Origin: Sphingorhabdus sp. YGSMI21
GTDB lineage: Bacteria > Pseudomonadota > Alphaproteobacteria > Sphingomonadales > Sphingomonadaceae
Reading direction: 5' to 3'
DNA length: 64,000 nucleotides
Assembly: GCF_002776575.1 (NCBI RefSeq)
Contig: NZ_CP022548.1
Location: 1,441,001-1,505,000 of the forward strand
Both the position numbers and the translations under genes were made by a program. Below, one piece after another: positions 44,035 through 53,497 of the stretch. Each line of letters begins with the position of its first letter. Position 1 is the stretch's first letter. The notes under the pieces are model-generated. The model made no database searches. It was not told where the DNA came from and saw only the letters and a program-made list of their open reading frames with translations.

Positions 44035-45924
44035 TCAGGTGCCGTTTACTCGCAAGGCGATAGCATGGGGGATGGTGGCGTCATCGATCGTTGGCGGCAG
44101 ACTAAAAGGTTCGTGATCGACGATCTTGCGCAGAAGGTTGCGGAGAATCTTTCCAGATCGGGTCTTCGGTAACTGCTCGACCACATACACGGTCTTCAAT
44201 GTCGCGACTGCGCCCAGTTCGGCGCGCACGGCCTTGATGACAAGTTCGGCAATCGCGAGTTCATCCGCTGTGCCTGCTCGCGCCGTTACGAATGCAACAG
44301 GAACCATGCCCTTGACCAAATCCTTCGCACCGACCAACGCGCATTCGGAAACATCGGCAAGGCGTGCCACAATCTCTTCCATCTGTCCGGTTGAAAGGCG
44401 GTGACCTGCGACATTGATGATGTCATCGGTCCGGCCCATGATATGAAGAAAACCGGCGCTGTCGCGATAGCCGGAATCGCCCGTTTCGTAATAGCCCGGG
44501 AAACTGGCGAAGTTTTTCCGATAGGCAGCCTCGTTGTTCCACAGCGTCCGGAAGGCACCAGGCGGCAGGGGCGTCCGAATAACGACGTTGCCGCTTTCGC
44601 CTTCGTCTACCGCGCGCCCATCGTCGTCGAGGATAGCAAATTCGTAGCCTGGCACCGCTAGCCCCGCGCTGCCCGGCTTGCGCCGCAAATCGCCCATCGC
44701 GAAACATGAGGCGATGGCAGGCCAGCCCAGTTCGGTCTGCCACCAGTGATCGATCACCGGCAGCCCGCTTTCCCGTTCAAGCCAGTCAATGGTTGCAGGA
44801 TCGGCGCGTTCACCGGCAAGGAAGATAGCGCGGCAATCGCCCGTGCCGATCTCCTTCAGGAACTTTGCTTCGGGATCTTCCTTGCGGATTGCCCGGATCG
44901 CAGTGGGTGCGGTGAAAAAGGTCTTGACCTTGTTGCGTGTAATCGTCCGCCAGAAGGTGCCCGCATCGGGCGTGCCAACCGGTTTTCCCTCGAATAGAAC
45001 GGAGGTTCCGCCGACCAGCAAGGGCCCATAGACGATATAACTGTGGCCCACGACCCAGCCAACGTCCGATGCAGCCCAGAAGGCGTCGCCCGAGCTTATG
45101 CCATAGATATTCGTCAGGGACCACGAAAGCGCGACAGCATGACCCCCATTGTCGCGCACGACGCCCTTGGGAATTCCGGTAGTTCCCGAGGTGTAGAGGA
45201 TATAGAGCGGTTCCCACGAAGCGAGCGGCACACAGGCTGGCATTGCGTCGCTTGTGGTGCGGTCGCGCAGTTCCTGCCAGTCACTATCCCGCTCATGACC
45301 AAGGTCCGCCGCCAGGCGCTCGCGCTGCAGAAGGACGACATGTTCAACGCCGTGCAACGAAAGTTCGACCGCCTCATCGACCAATGGTTTGTAGGCAATG
45401 ACCCTCGCCCCCTCGATCCCGCACGAAGCGGTAAGGATAACTTTGGGTTTCGCATCATCAATCCGCTTGGCTAGCTCCGGTGCGGCGAATCCGCCGAAAA
45501 CCACCGAATGGATCGCACCCAGACGCGCGCAAGCCAGCATGGCGAAGGCCGTCTCGGGCACCATCGGCATGAAGATGACGACCCGGTCGCCCTTCGACAC
45601 GCCCAGGCTGGCAAGCATCGCCGCCACCCGTCCCGTTTCCTCCAGCAGCTGTGAATAGGTGAAGCTGCGATAAGAGCCTGTCGCGGGGCTGTCGTAGTTC
45701 AGTGCAACTGCGTCGCCGCGGCCGGCCAGGACATGCCTGTCCACGCAGTTGTGGCAGGTGTTGAGAATCCCGTCAGAAAACCAGCCCTTGTCTTCGTCAT
45801 AGGCCAGCCGGGGCTCGGAAAACCAGTCGATCGCCTGCGCGGCGTTCGCCCAGAAGCCTTCAGGGTCTTCGGCAGCGTGACGAAACGCATCGGCATAGGA
45901 CTGATTGTGTTGTTTTTTGGTCAT
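44035..45924 (-). CDS. prpE: Propionyl-CoA synthetase-like acyl-CoA ligase (AMP-forming)
   Basis: 629 aa of the acetyl-CoA/propionyl-CoA synthetase family. N-terminal PrpE-type SYADAFRHAAEDPEGFWANA, P-loop-like YTSGTTGIPKGVVRD (about 240-254), A5 motif DHWWQTELGWP, A8 hinge GYYETGDSGYRD, and catalytic Lys in PKTRSGKILRN (about 592). Would activate propionate or another short acid, e.g. a side-chain fragment released by the catabolic operon. On the minus strand, 42 bp upstream of the EamA gene's stop, so not in one operon with it in the obvious sense (the EamA gene is upstream on the same strand, spacing 42 bp, possibly co-transcribed). Confidence 0.88.
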   Translation of the reverse strand: MTKKQHNQSYADAFRHAAEDPEGFWANAAQAIDWFSEPRLAYDEDKGWFSDGILNTCHNCVDRHVLAGRGDAVALNYDSPATGSYRSFTYSQLLEETGRVAAMLASLGVSKGDRVVIFMPMVPETAFAMLACARLGAIHSVVFGGFAAPELAKRIDDAKPKVILTASCGIEGARVIAYKPLVDEAVELSLHGVEHVVLLQRERLAADLGHERDSDWQELRDRTTSDAMPACVPLASWEPLYILYTSGTTGIPKGVVRDNGGHAVALSWSLTNIYGISSGDAFWAASDVGWVVGHSYIVYGPLLVGGTSVLFEGKPVGTPDAGTFWRTITRNKVKTFFTAPTAIRAIRKEDPEAKFLKEIGTGDCRAIFLAGERADPATIDWLERESGLPVIDHWWQTELGWPAIASCFAMGDLRRKPGSAGLAVPGYEFAILDDDGRAVDEGESGNVVIRTPLPPGAFRTLWNNEAAYRKNFASFPGYYETGDSGYRDSAGFLHIMGRTDDIINVAGHRLSTGQMEEIVARLADVSECALVGAKDLVKGMVPVAFVTARAGTADELAIAELVIKAVRAELGAVATLKTVYVVEQLPKTRSGKILRNLLRKIVDHEPFSLPPTIDDATIPHAIALRVNGT

Positions 45925-45966
45925 GGCTTTAAGCGTCCTGGGTTGCGGATTCGGAGGGTCGCGGGG

Positions 45967-46887
45967 CTATCGACGTGAAATGGCGATCGCGGCGATGATC
46001 ATGATCGCGCCCACAAAATGATATGAAGATAGATATTCACCAAGGAGCGGTATGGCGAGTCCGACCCCGAACACCGTCGGCAAGTTCATATAGACCCCTG
46101 CGCGAACCGATCCGATCAGCACTACCGAACGGTTGAACAGGCCATAGGCGGCAAGCGAGGGAAATATCCCGACATACAGAACGGCAGCCACCACTTCGGC
46201 CGGCGGCAACGACAGGCCCTTGCTGGCCAGCATGGTGAAGTAGGGTATTGCCAGCGATGCTGCGCCGATCGCGAAAAGGACGGCGAGCAAGGTAAGGTGA
46301 TGTACGGTCGGCGCCTTGCGCAGGAAGGTGGCGTAGGCCGAATAAAGGAATACAGCTGTCACGGCGAGCAAATCCCCGCGGTTGAGTGCGCTCCATTGCA
46401 GGGCGAACGGATGCCCTTTAGTCACGATCCATATGACCCCTACAAATGACAATCCAGCGCTGAGCGCAAGAAGTGGCCGCAACCGCTCCCCAAACACAAC
46501 CGCTGGTATCACCATCGTCATTATCGGCATGATGGCTTGCAGCATCAGACTGTTGGTTGCAGTAGTGTACTGAAGCGCCGAATAGACGAGATAGCTGAAC
46601 AGCCCCACACCAAAAAGACCGAGCAGCACGAGCCCCGGCCAGGACTCGCGCAGGGCCTGGCTGTCGGCCTTGATATATCGCCAGGCGAAAGGCAGCAAGA
46701 ACAGGAAAGCAACCACCCATCTCCAGAATGCAAGCGACAGGGGAGAGATCAGGTCGCGCGCTGCCCGGCCGACAATCGGGTTCAACGCCCAGAAGAAGGA
46801 CGCCAGGCAGAGCAGCAAGGTGGGCGAGTTCCAGATCGCTGGCCCCGCACCGCGCCAGCCGGCGAGATGCCTAACAAACGCGTTCAA
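45967..46887 (-). CDS. DMT-family (EamA) transporter
   Basis: 306 aa with ten predicted TM helices in two EamA repeats. First repeat begins SPTLLLCLASFFWALNPIVG; second contains FLYSAYATFLRKAP and ends IIAAIAISRR. A frame extends to 47040 but overlaps the oxygenase promoter and gene; TTG 46887 behind an AGGA gives the usual family length. Divergent from the second Rieske operon and upstream of the ligase gene. Export or import of a small metabolite, not determinable. A truncated paralogue lies at 40736. Confidence 0.83.
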   Translation of the reverse strand: MNAFVRHLAGWRGAGPAIWNSPTLLLCLASFFWALNPIVGRAARDLISPLSLAFWRWVVAFLFLLPFAWRYIKADSQALRESWPGLVLLGLFGVGLFSYLVYSALQYTTATNSLMLQAIMPIMTMVIPAVVFGERLRPLLALSAGLSFVGVIWIVTKGHPFALQWSALNRGDLLAVTAVFLYSAYATFLRKAPTVHHLTLLAVLFAIGAASLAIPYFTMLASKGLSLPPAEVVAAVLYVGIFPSLAAYGLFNRSVVLIGSVRAGVYMNLPTVFGVGLAIPLLGEYLSSYHFVGAIMIIAAIAISRR

Positions 46888-46934
46888 AATCCTGCGCCTT
46901 GTTGGACAAAAGCTGCTTGCAGAACAGTTCTTTT

Positions 46935-46964
46935 TTGCATATGGTGCATCACGTTGCCTATAAT
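46935..46964 (+). promoter_or_regulatory. Promoter with overlapping palindrome ahead of the second Rieske operon
   Basis: TTGCAT (46935-46940) and TATAAT (46959-46964) with 18-bp spacing form a good sigma70-type promoter. The dyad-like TGCATATGGTGCA (46936-46948) overlaps the -35 box and resembles the perfect palindrome at 41052; both are followed by TCRCGTT. A regulator bound there would cover the -35 region. Confidence 0.6.
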
Positions 46965-47011
46965 GACTGGGCCTAATTGGTGCAAGCCAAATGAGCTTTA
47001 CGGAGAGAATT

Positions 47012-48376
47012 ATGACCGGAGACCCCCGCCTTGTCGACACAATCGAATCGAGTCAGTCGCGCGAGATTTTCTGGGATAAGGACGTGTACGATCTTGAGCT
47101 GGAGCGGATTTTTGGGCGCGCGTGGCTATTTCTGGGCCACGAGTCGCTCCTCCCCAAGCCCGGCGATTTTATCACCACCTATATGGCCGAAGACAAGGTC
47201 ATCCTGTCGCATCAGCCCGATGGATCATTCCGGGCGTTCATCAATTCGTGCACCCACCGCGGCAACCAGATTTGCCATGCCGACAGCGGCAATGCCAAGG
47301 CGTTCGTCTGCAACTACCACGGCTGGGTATACGGGCAGGACGGTAGTCTCGTCGATGTCCCACTCGAATCGCGGTGCTACCACGACCAGCTCGACAAATC
47401 GCGGCTAGCCGCTAAACCCGTCCGGGTGGAGACCTACAAGGGTTTCATTTTCGGCTGCGGTGATGCGGACGCGCCAAGCTTGGAGGAATATCTGGGCGAA
47501 TTCCGCTGGTACCTTGACACGATTTGGGAGGGTGCCGGAGGCGGGCTGGAATTGCTGGGACCTCCAATGAAAAGCATTTTGGCTTGCAATTGGAAAGTGC
47601 CGACTGAGAACTTCGTCGGCGATGGCTACCATGTTGGCTGGACCCATGCCGGCGCATTGGCCGGGATCGGCGGCGAACTGGCCGGTCTGGCGGGCAATCG
47701 CGCGGACATCCCGTTCGAAGATCTCGGCCTCCAGTTCACGACCCGCCACGGGCACGGTTTCGGAGTGATTGATAATGCCGCCCCTGCGATCCACGTCAAG
47801 CGAGAGGGTTGGGCAAAGTACCTTGCCGAAACGCGAGCTGAAGTGGGCCGGAAGTTTGGGCCTGAACGTGAGCGACTTTATGTCGGCCACTGGAACTGCT
47901 CGATCTTCCCGAGCTGCTCCTTCCTTTACGGTACCAATACGTTCAAGGTCTGGCATCCACGCGGCCCGCACGAGATTGAGGTATGGACCTACACGATGGT
48001 GCCACGCGACGCTGACCCAGAAACCAAGAGCACTATCCAGCGTGAAGCCACTCGAAGTTTCGGGACGGCCGGGACGCTGGAAAGTGATGATGGCGAGAAC
48101 ATGTCGTCGGCTACCCATGTCAACCGCGGAAACATAACCCGCGACGGTCGAATGGACTCCAGCATGGGTGCTGGCTTCGAAGGGCCGCATCCGGTTTATC
48201 CGGGGATCGTTGGATCCAGTTTCATCGGAGAAACATCCCATCGCGGTTTCTATCGTTTCTGGAAGGAAATGCTGGATGCACCCGATTGGACGGCGGTGAA
48301 GGCAAACGACAACACCTGGGATTCGGTTTTCACCAATCGCGAATATTGGACCGATAAGCTCGACGCGGTCGAGTAG
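47012..48376 (+). CDS. Rieske ring-hydroxylating dioxygenase alpha subunit, NahAc-like
   Basis: 454 aa. Rieske ligands C80, H82 (CTHRGNQ) and C100, H103 (CNYHGW). Catalytic iron ligands H207, H212 in NFVGDGYHVGWTHAG with bridging D204, and D360 in SDDGEN. The stretch ELLGPPMKSILACNWKVPTE is close to naphthalene/biphenyl-type dioxygenases as I know them. ATG 47012 is preferred to ATG 46991 because ACGGAGAG lies six bases upstream. Operon with the beta subunit and a zinc alcohol dehydrogenase; lacks its own ferredoxin and reductase. Confidence 0.93.
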   Translation: MTGDPRLVDTIESSQSREIFWDKDVYDLELERIFGRAWLFLGHESLLPKPGDFITTYMAEDKVILSHQPDGSFRAFINSCTHRGNQICHADSGNAKAFVCNYHGWVYGQDGSLVDVPLESRCYHDQLDKSRLAAKPVRVETYKGFIFGCGDADAPSLEEYLGEFRWYLDTIWEGAGGGLELLGPPMKSILACNWKVPTENFVGDGYHVGWTHAGALAGIGGELAGLAGNRADIPFEDLGLQFTTRHGHGFGVIDNAAPAIHVKREGWAKYLAETRAEVGRKFGPERERLYVGHWNCSIFPSCSFLYGTNTFKVWHPRGPHEIEVWTYTMVPRDADPETKSTIQREATRSFGTAGTLESDDGENMSSATHVNRGNITRDGRMDSSMGAGFEGPHPVYPGIVGSSFIGETSHRGFYRFWKEMLDAPDWTAVKANDNTWDSVFTNREYWTDKLDAVE

Positions 48377-48419
48377 TAGAGACACTTCTACACGAAACGT
48401 ACCGAAAACCGGAGAATTT

Positions 48420-48944
48420 ATGTCAGTTAAGCAGATTTCAGTAGGACCGGATGTGCAGTTCGCTATCGAGACGCATTACCGCGCCGAAGTCCGATTGTGG
48501 CAAACAGGACAATACCGCGAGTGGCTCAAGGATATGGTCGCGGAGGACATCCATTACTGGATGCCAATCTACGAACAGCGCTTTCTCCGGGACCGCCGCT
48601 CCGACCCCACTCCTGACGACGCCGCTATCTATAATGACGATTACGGCGAACTCGATCAGCGGGTCGAGCGGCTCTATACTGGTACCGTGTGGATGGAGGA
48701 TCCTCCCTCCAAAATAAGGTATTTTATCGGCAACGTTGAAGCTTTCGATGCGGGCAAGGACGAATTCGACGTTTATTCAAACCTGCTCGTTTATCGGAAC
48801 CGCCGCCAGCTTGAGACGACCGTGCACACGCTGGGTCGCGAGGACAGTTTGCGCCGGGTTGGCGATGGTTTCAAGGTGTTCCGGCGCAAGCTCCTGCTCG
48901 ATGCCAGGGTAACGCAAGATAAGAACCTGTATTTTTTCTGTTAA
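48420..48944 (+). CDS. Rieske dioxygenase beta subunit
   Basis: 174 aa, cone-shaped SnoaL-like fold. Markers: FAIETHYRAEVRLWQTGQYR near the N-terminus, IHYWMPIYEQRFLRDRR, EDPPSKIRYFIGNVEAF and a C-terminal YFFC. Starts 43 bp after the alpha gene behind CGGAGA. More canonical than the beta subunit at 4126. Confidence 0.92.
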   Translation: MSVKQISVGPDVQFAIETHYRAEVRLWQTGQYREWLKDMVAEDIHYWMPIYEQRFLRDRRSDPTPDDAAIYNDDYGELDQRVERLYTGTVWMEDPPSKIRYFIGNVEAFDAGKDEFDVYSNLLVYRNRRQLETTVHTLGREDSLRRVGDGFKVFRRKLLLDARVTQDKNLYFFC

Positions 48945-48980
48945 GCGAGCGCCCGAGAGCGCAATAAAGGGAGATTCAAT

Positions 48981-50078
48981 ATGCAAGCCTATGCCGCGAT
49001 CATTGAAAGCCAGGGCGGGAAATTTGTCCTTGATAACGTAGATATCGAAGAGCCCCGTGACAATGAAGTACTCGTAAAGATAGCTGCGGCCGGGATGTGC
49101 CACACCGATCTTACCGTCCGCGACCAATATTATCCGACGCCACTTCCCGTCGTGCTAGGCCATGAAGGTTCGGGCGTTATCGAAAAGGTCGGGCGCGGCG
49201 TCACCACAGTCAAGCCTGGCGACAAGGTGGTGTTGTCATTCAGCTATTGCGGAACCTGCCCATCGTGCCGGAAGGGCCACCAAGCCTATTGCCCAAGCCT
49301 CTTCCCACTCAATTTTATGGGTCGCAGACTCGACGGATCGACTCCAATTAGGCGCAACGGAGAAGAGATGAATGCATGCTTCTTCGGACAGTCCTCATTC
49401 GCGACCTACTCGATCGCAACCGAAAACAACTGCGTCAAGGTCGCCGACGACGCGCCGATAGAACTTCTCGGTCCGCTGGGCTGTGGAATTCAAACCGGCG
49501 CGGGCACCGTCCTCAATGCATTGCAGCCTGCCCCGGGCTCGTCGATCGCGATCTTCGGCGTCGGCTCGGTTGGTCTCAGCGCGGTGATGGCTGCAAAGGT
49601 TTCCGGTTGCCTCAAGATTATCGCAGTCGATCGCAATCCCACGCGTTTACAACTGGCCCGTGAGCTTGGTGCAACCGATATTATCGATGCCACAAACACA
49701 AATGCCCAGGAAACGATTATTGCCTTAACGGGCGGCGGCGCGGACTATGCTATAGATACCACCGCCATTCCTCAAGTTCTGCGCAGCGCGGTAGACAGTA
49801 CACATACCATGGGCGAAACAGCTGTAGTCGGCGGGGCTTCGTTAGGTACCGAATTCTCGCTTGACATGAACAATATGCTTTTCGGCCGCAAATTACGCGG
49901 AGTTGTCGAAGGTTCGAGCACGCCGCAAGTCTTCATCCCGCAACTGATTGCGATGCGCGAGGCCGGCCTGTTTCCGTTCGAACGGCTCTGCACGTACTAC
50001 GATTTCGACCAGATCAATCAGGCCGTCGAGGATACGGAAGTTTCCGGTAACGCAATCAAGGCCATTCTCAAGATGTAA
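48981..50078 (+). CDS. Zinc-dependent alcohol dehydrogenase, aryl-alcohol (XylB-like) type
   Basis: 365 aa medium-chain dehydrogenase. Catalytic zinc ligands C40 (GMCHTD), H61-E62 (GHEGSG) and a Cys in GPLGCGIQTG (about 168); structural zinc C90, C93, C96, C104; NAD motif GVGSVG (about 194). The GCGIQTGAGTVLN and STPQVFIPQL patterns are those of benzyl/aryl alcohol dehydrogenases. GGGAG precedes the start. Third gene of the oxygenase operon; may oxidise a benzylic alcohol or dihydrodiol product to aldehyde or ketone. Confidence 0.9.
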   Translation: MQAYAAIIESQGGKFVLDNVDIEEPRDNEVLVKIAAAGMCHTDLTVRDQYYPTPLPVVLGHEGSGVIEKVGRGVTTVKPGDKVVLSFSYCGTCPSCRKGHQAYCPSLFPLNFMGRRLDGSTPIRRNGEEMNACFFGQSSFATYSIATENNCVKVADDAPIELLGPLGCGIQTGAGTVLNALQPAPGSSIAIFGVGSVGLSAVMAAKVSGCLKIIAVDRNPTRLQLARELGATDIIDATNTNAQETIIALTGGGADYAIDTTAIPQVLRSAVDSTHTMGETAVVGGASLGTEFSLDMNNMLFGRKLRGVVEGSSTPQVFIPQLIAMREAGLFPFERLCTYYDFDQINQAVEDTEVSGNAIKAILKM

Positions 50079-50162
50079 TGCCGAAAAGGGTACTCCCTGA
50101 TCGGCTTATCCCCAGTTAGAACGTTACGCCAGGCGACCCGAGAGAAAAGCCGATCATTAGGC

Positions 50163-50218
50163 AGGCACTAGAAAGGGCGAAGGGCAGGAAATACACCTGT
50201 CGTTCGCCCTGAGTGCCT
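50163..50218. repeat. Large composite hairpin between the dehydrogenase and MFS genes
   Basis: Outer arms AGGCACT (50163-50169) / AGTGCCT (50212-50218) and inner arms AGGGCGAA (50174-50181) / TTCGCCCT (50203-50210) can fold together. No T tail on the plus strand. Possibly a transcript-end or processing structure in the 291-bp gap. Confidence 0.6.
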
Positions 50219-50369
50219 TCTGCTGAAACCCGCAGGTGTGCTAGATATTCTGAAGGCAAACGGAGCAGATCGTCCCGTTTGCTTCCTATTTCACGGCTGA
50301 CGCGACGGAGACCGCCATATTGAGTAGGAAGCGCAACAGGATGGGCGAAAAACCCAAAGCAACAAAGAC

Positions 50370-51791
50370 ATGATTGCGAAAGATGGGACGCCCCAAGGGC
50401 GGCCGCCAAGTAGACCGGACGGAGCCCAGGCCATAACTGGACTTCCGGCACCTCGTCGTCTCTGGGCAGCACTTTCGATTTGGTGCGCTATATTTCTAAC
50501 CATAATGGACGTATCGATCGCGAGCGTTGCGCTCCCATTTATCTCCAAGGGCCTGGAAGTAACTGCGGCAAAATCGGTGTGGGCCATAAATGCCTTTCAG
50601 ATTGCCATAGTGATGGCACTTTTGCCGATGGCCAAGGCCAGTGAAATCCTCGGCTACAAAAAGGTCTATCTGGCAGGAATCGTACTTTTCATGCTTGCAG
50701 CCTCTGGAAGTATCTTAGCCACCAACCTTCCAGTTCTCGCAATATCGCGCTTCGTCCAGGGAATTGGCGCGGCTGCGGTAATGGTGGTCAGCGGGGCATT
50801 GGTTCGGACAATCTATCCCCCCGAATTCATCCCGCGTGGAATTGGCTACAATACCATAGCCGTTTCGATTGCCTCGGCCGCAGGACCGGCAGTTGGCGCA
50901 CTTGTTTTGTCAATGGCAAGTTGGCATGCTGTTTTTGCCGTGGGCCTTCCGTTCGGGCTGCTTTCACTTGCGCTCGGGATTTGGGCAATTCCCTCGACGG
51001 CGTCGGCTAGACAACCTTTCGAACACTCTTCGGCGCTACTGTCCGCCGTGGGTTTTGCCGCGATCTTCCTGGCTCTTAACGACTTTGCCCAGAATACCAT
51101 CTCAGGCTGGACGTTGTTTGAAGTCTGTGTCGCGGTTCCAGCCATTTTTCTCCTCGGAAAACGCACCTCCACCAGCCAAGATTCGATGGTGCCTCTAGAT
51201 TTGCTGAAGCTCCGTTCGTTGCGTAAAGCCTATGCAATGTCGGCAGCAGCCTACGCCGCGATGATACTGATCACATTGTCATTTCCCTTTATTCTCCAGC
51301 AGCGGTTTCAATTCGAGCCAGACGCGATCGGCCTGCTGATGGTCCCCTTGCCGCTTGGTATCATGATCGCCGCCTTCGTCTCCGGCCGACTGGTTAATCG
51401 CTATCCATCAGTCTGGCTGTGCGGTGCGGGGCTAATTCTACTCGCAGGCGGAGCAATCTTGCTTTCGTTAATGCAGCCGGGCGTCTCAACTTTCCTGATA
51501 GCTTTGGCTGCGGCAATTTGCGGTATCGGTTTTGGAATTTTCCAGGTTCCCAACAACTATAGCATGCTGGCAACCGCGCCCCACTCGCGTTCGGGAGCTG
51601 GATCGGCAATGCTATCGTTGTCACGGTTGATCGGTCAGACGCTCGGTGCCTTGGTGGCCGCACTATTATTCCGCAAGTTCGGCGCGCAGAGTGATGCGCC
51701 AATCATGGCAGCGGCCATGATTGCGATGATGGTGGCAAGCGCAACCCTGTTGCAAAGAGGTCGGAATCGATCCGTTACGGGCGATATATAA
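50370..51791 (+). CDS. MFS transporter, DHA2-like (14-TM drug/metabolite exporter)
   Basis: 473 aa, about 14 TM helices. Motif A-like region KASEILGYKKVYLAG (about 85-99), motif C-like SIASAAGPAVGALVLS (about 168-183), and first helix LTIMDVSIASVALPFI with the conserved Asp of DHA2 proteins. Probably a proton-coupled exporter or importer for compounds of the adjacent dioxygenase operon. Start ATG 50370 lacks a strong ribosome site; a later start is possible. Confidence 0.85.
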   Translation: MIAKDGTPQGRPPSRPDGAQAITGLPAPRRLWAALSIWCAIFLTIMDVSIASVALPFISKGLEVTAAKSVWAINAFQIAIVMALLPMAKASEILGYKKVYLAGIVLFMLAASGSILATNLPVLAISRFVQGIGAAAVMVVSGALVRTIYPPEFIPRGIGYNTIAVSIASAAGPAVGALVLSMASWHAVFAVGLPFGLLSLALGIWAIPSTASARQPFEHSSALLSAVGFAAIFLALNDFAQNTISGWTLFEVCVAVPAIFLLGKRTSTSQDSMVPLDLLKLRSLRKAYAMSAAAYAAMILITLSFPFILQQRFQFEPDAIGLLMVPLPLGIMIAAFVSGRLVNRYPSVWLCGAGLILLAGGAILLSLMQPGVSTFLIALAAAICGIGFGIFQVPNNYSMLATAPHSRSGAGSAMLSLSRLIGQTLGALVAALLFRKFGAQSDAPIMAAAMIAMMVASATLLQRGRNRSVTGDI

Positions 51792-51921
51792 TTAAACATT
51801 TCTGAGCAGTCTGCGAGCGGTGGATCACTCCCCACTAAGCAAACGGCCGGATGGTGATCTTGCGTACGCCGAGCTTTTGACCGACGGGAAGAAAATTCTT
51901 CGCCGTCAAAAAGCCTGCCCT

Positions 51922-52079
51922 TCATTTCTCCAAAATTGCCTGCGCCGCCAGACGGGCAATCGGCACGCGGAATGGCGAAGCACTGACATAGTCGAGCCCA
52001 ACCTACTCACAGAACGCGATCGAAGCCGGATCACCGCCGTGCTCTCCGCAGATGCCCAGCTTGATATCGGCAAGTGTCA
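51922..52079 (-). pseudogene. Pyruvate phosphate dikinase, C-terminal remnant
   Basis: The minus strand encodes [23 protein letters not shown], an in-frame TAG, then VGLDYVSASPFRVPIARLAA and a natural stop. This is the very conserved PPDK C-terminus (GEHGGDP, VSCSPFRVPIARLAAAQA). Only about 50 codons remain, with a Lys-to-amber change. The remainder is cut off at the truncated IS1111 copy 3. Confidence 0.85.
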
Positions 52080-52100
52080 CACGCCCGCGTTGAACAGCAA

Positions 52101-52624
52101 GCCTCGTTCCAAAACAACGAACCACCCGGCGGCAAGCCTAAGCTTCTGGGCATAAGCAGGCGGGGTAACATCTATTTGCGAACACTGTTTATCCACGGTG
52201 CGCGAGCTGCTTTACCGTGGCTGGCGAAGAGCGAGACCCAATTGGGCTTTTGGTTGCCCGGGCTGCTTGCCCGGTCTCACCGCAACACTGTAGTTGTAGC
52301 GCTAGCCAACAACGCGTAGGCAACCTTGCGTCACCAAGAAACATATCGGAATGTGCCCGCCAAATCTGCGGCAAAAATAAAAAGGAGTTACAATCTATCG
52401 AGAGATACGCTTTTGCGAGTGGAAAGTGAGATGGCCGAACGGTTGATCGGCGGACCGGACACCTGGTCAAAAAAATGGCTTCTCGAAGCCGACAAGCTTA
52501 TGAGGACCGGGCCGCGCGAATATCCATCTTGGCGACGATCAGATGATCGATATGCCGCATACGTTTACGCAGACCGTGCGATTGCTATCAAAAAATCTAC
52601 TCTTGCAAAGAGGCGGGCCATACG
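52101..52624 (+). mobile_element. IS1111-group element, copy 3 (truncated, decayed)
   Basis: The last 524 bp of the element, starting inside the transposase at SKPRS/PKQRTTGGKPKLL. Carries an extra C in the Pro-Gly codons, a deletion removing the ANKLVRIAW region, and several substitutions in the 3' noncoding part (guide ACAAGCTT instead of ACATGCTT). The right end is intact at 52624 and is fused to a different IS3 orfA at the same LLKK codons as copy 2. Confidence 0.9.
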
Positions 52625-53086
52625 TTTTTTGAGTAGGCGCATTTCGAGCATCTGTTCGGCAACCACTTCTTTCAGATCACGGGCTTCCTTACGAAGATCA
52701 CGGACCTCATCGCTATTGGCAGCTCGCGCCGTATCGCCAGCGAGCCTGCGCTTGCCCTTCGGTTCTCGCCATGCCCCCGGCATGGCTGCGCTGCCTCAGT
52801 CCATGAAGTCCTTCGACCATTTGTAGTATACGCCCTGCGCGATACCCTCACGGCGGCATAGCTCGGCAATGCTATCTTCACCGCGCAGGCCCTCCAGCAC
52901 GATCCGGATTTTCTTTTCCGCGCTATACTATTTGCGCGTTGCTCTGCGGATATCTTTCACCACCCGCTCCGCGGGGGCTTTTGAGTGTTTTGTTTTCATT
53001 TCCGTTCCTTACAGTCACCGCAATGAAACCAAAACACTCACTTATTTTATGCAGCCAGTCTGTCTATTGAATGCTGACGGGGGACA
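52625..53086 (-). pseudogene. IS3-family left end and OrfA remnant with hairpin insertion C
   Basis: Minus-strand paralogue of 31908-32335: the same terminus, then KHSKAPAERVVKDIRRATR, an in-frame TAG near 52930, EGLRGEDSIAELCRREGIAQ, SKDFMD, a 42-nt hairpin insertion, GKRRLAGDTARAANSDEV and MRLLKK, where IS1111 copy 3 begins. Multiply broken. Confidence 0.82.
52757..52797 (+). repeat. Hairpin insertion C (+39 nt relative to the intact homologue)
   Basis: Hairpin GCCATGCC-CCC-GGCATGGC (52767-52785) with the tail TGCGCTGCCTCA, inserted between the FMD/E and GKRR codons of an IS3 orfA. Counting from GGA to GGGCAAG it adds 39 nt compared with 32190-32210. Same stem length, loop and tail pattern (GCGCYGCCT) as insertions A and B, in antisense to its host gene. 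Confidence 0.68.
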
Positions 53087-53224
53087 CTGGTAGCCATAGA
53101 TATGTCCAAGCATCGCCAAGAGTGCGGCGCGACAAACTGGATGAGACTCAGCGTCAATCTGGACTTGTACCGGTTTCGTGCCGGTCACTTGAGAGTATAA
53201 CACTCATACAAGGAGACCGACGAG

Positions 53225-53497
53225 ATGAAGAAGCATACAGAAGATTTCAAGCAAGAGGCGGTTCGCATTGCCCTGACCAGTGGGCTATCACGGCGGCGTG
53301 TTGCTGCTGATTTAGGTGGTGGATTATCGACGCTGGGCAAGTGGGTTTCTCAACATCGCCCGACGGATATGGAGTCAGCCACGCAAGCAGATTTGGCCCG
53401 CGAGAATGAACGGCTTCGCTTGGAAAACCGCGTTCTCAAGGAGGAGAGGGAGATTCTAAAAAAGGCTACCCAGTTCTTCGCGAGCCAGCGCCCGTGA
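53225..53497 (+). CDS. IS3-family OrfA
   Basis: 90 aa, homologue of the protein at 6289 with the same HTH (LSRRRVAADLGGGLSTLGKW) and coiled coil. GTGA overlap with orfB. Start behind AAGGAG. Confidence 0.88.
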   Translation: MKKHTEDFKQEAVRIALTSGLSRRRVAADLGGGLSTLGKWVSQHRPTDMESATQADLARENERLRLENRVLKEEREILKKATQFFASQRP

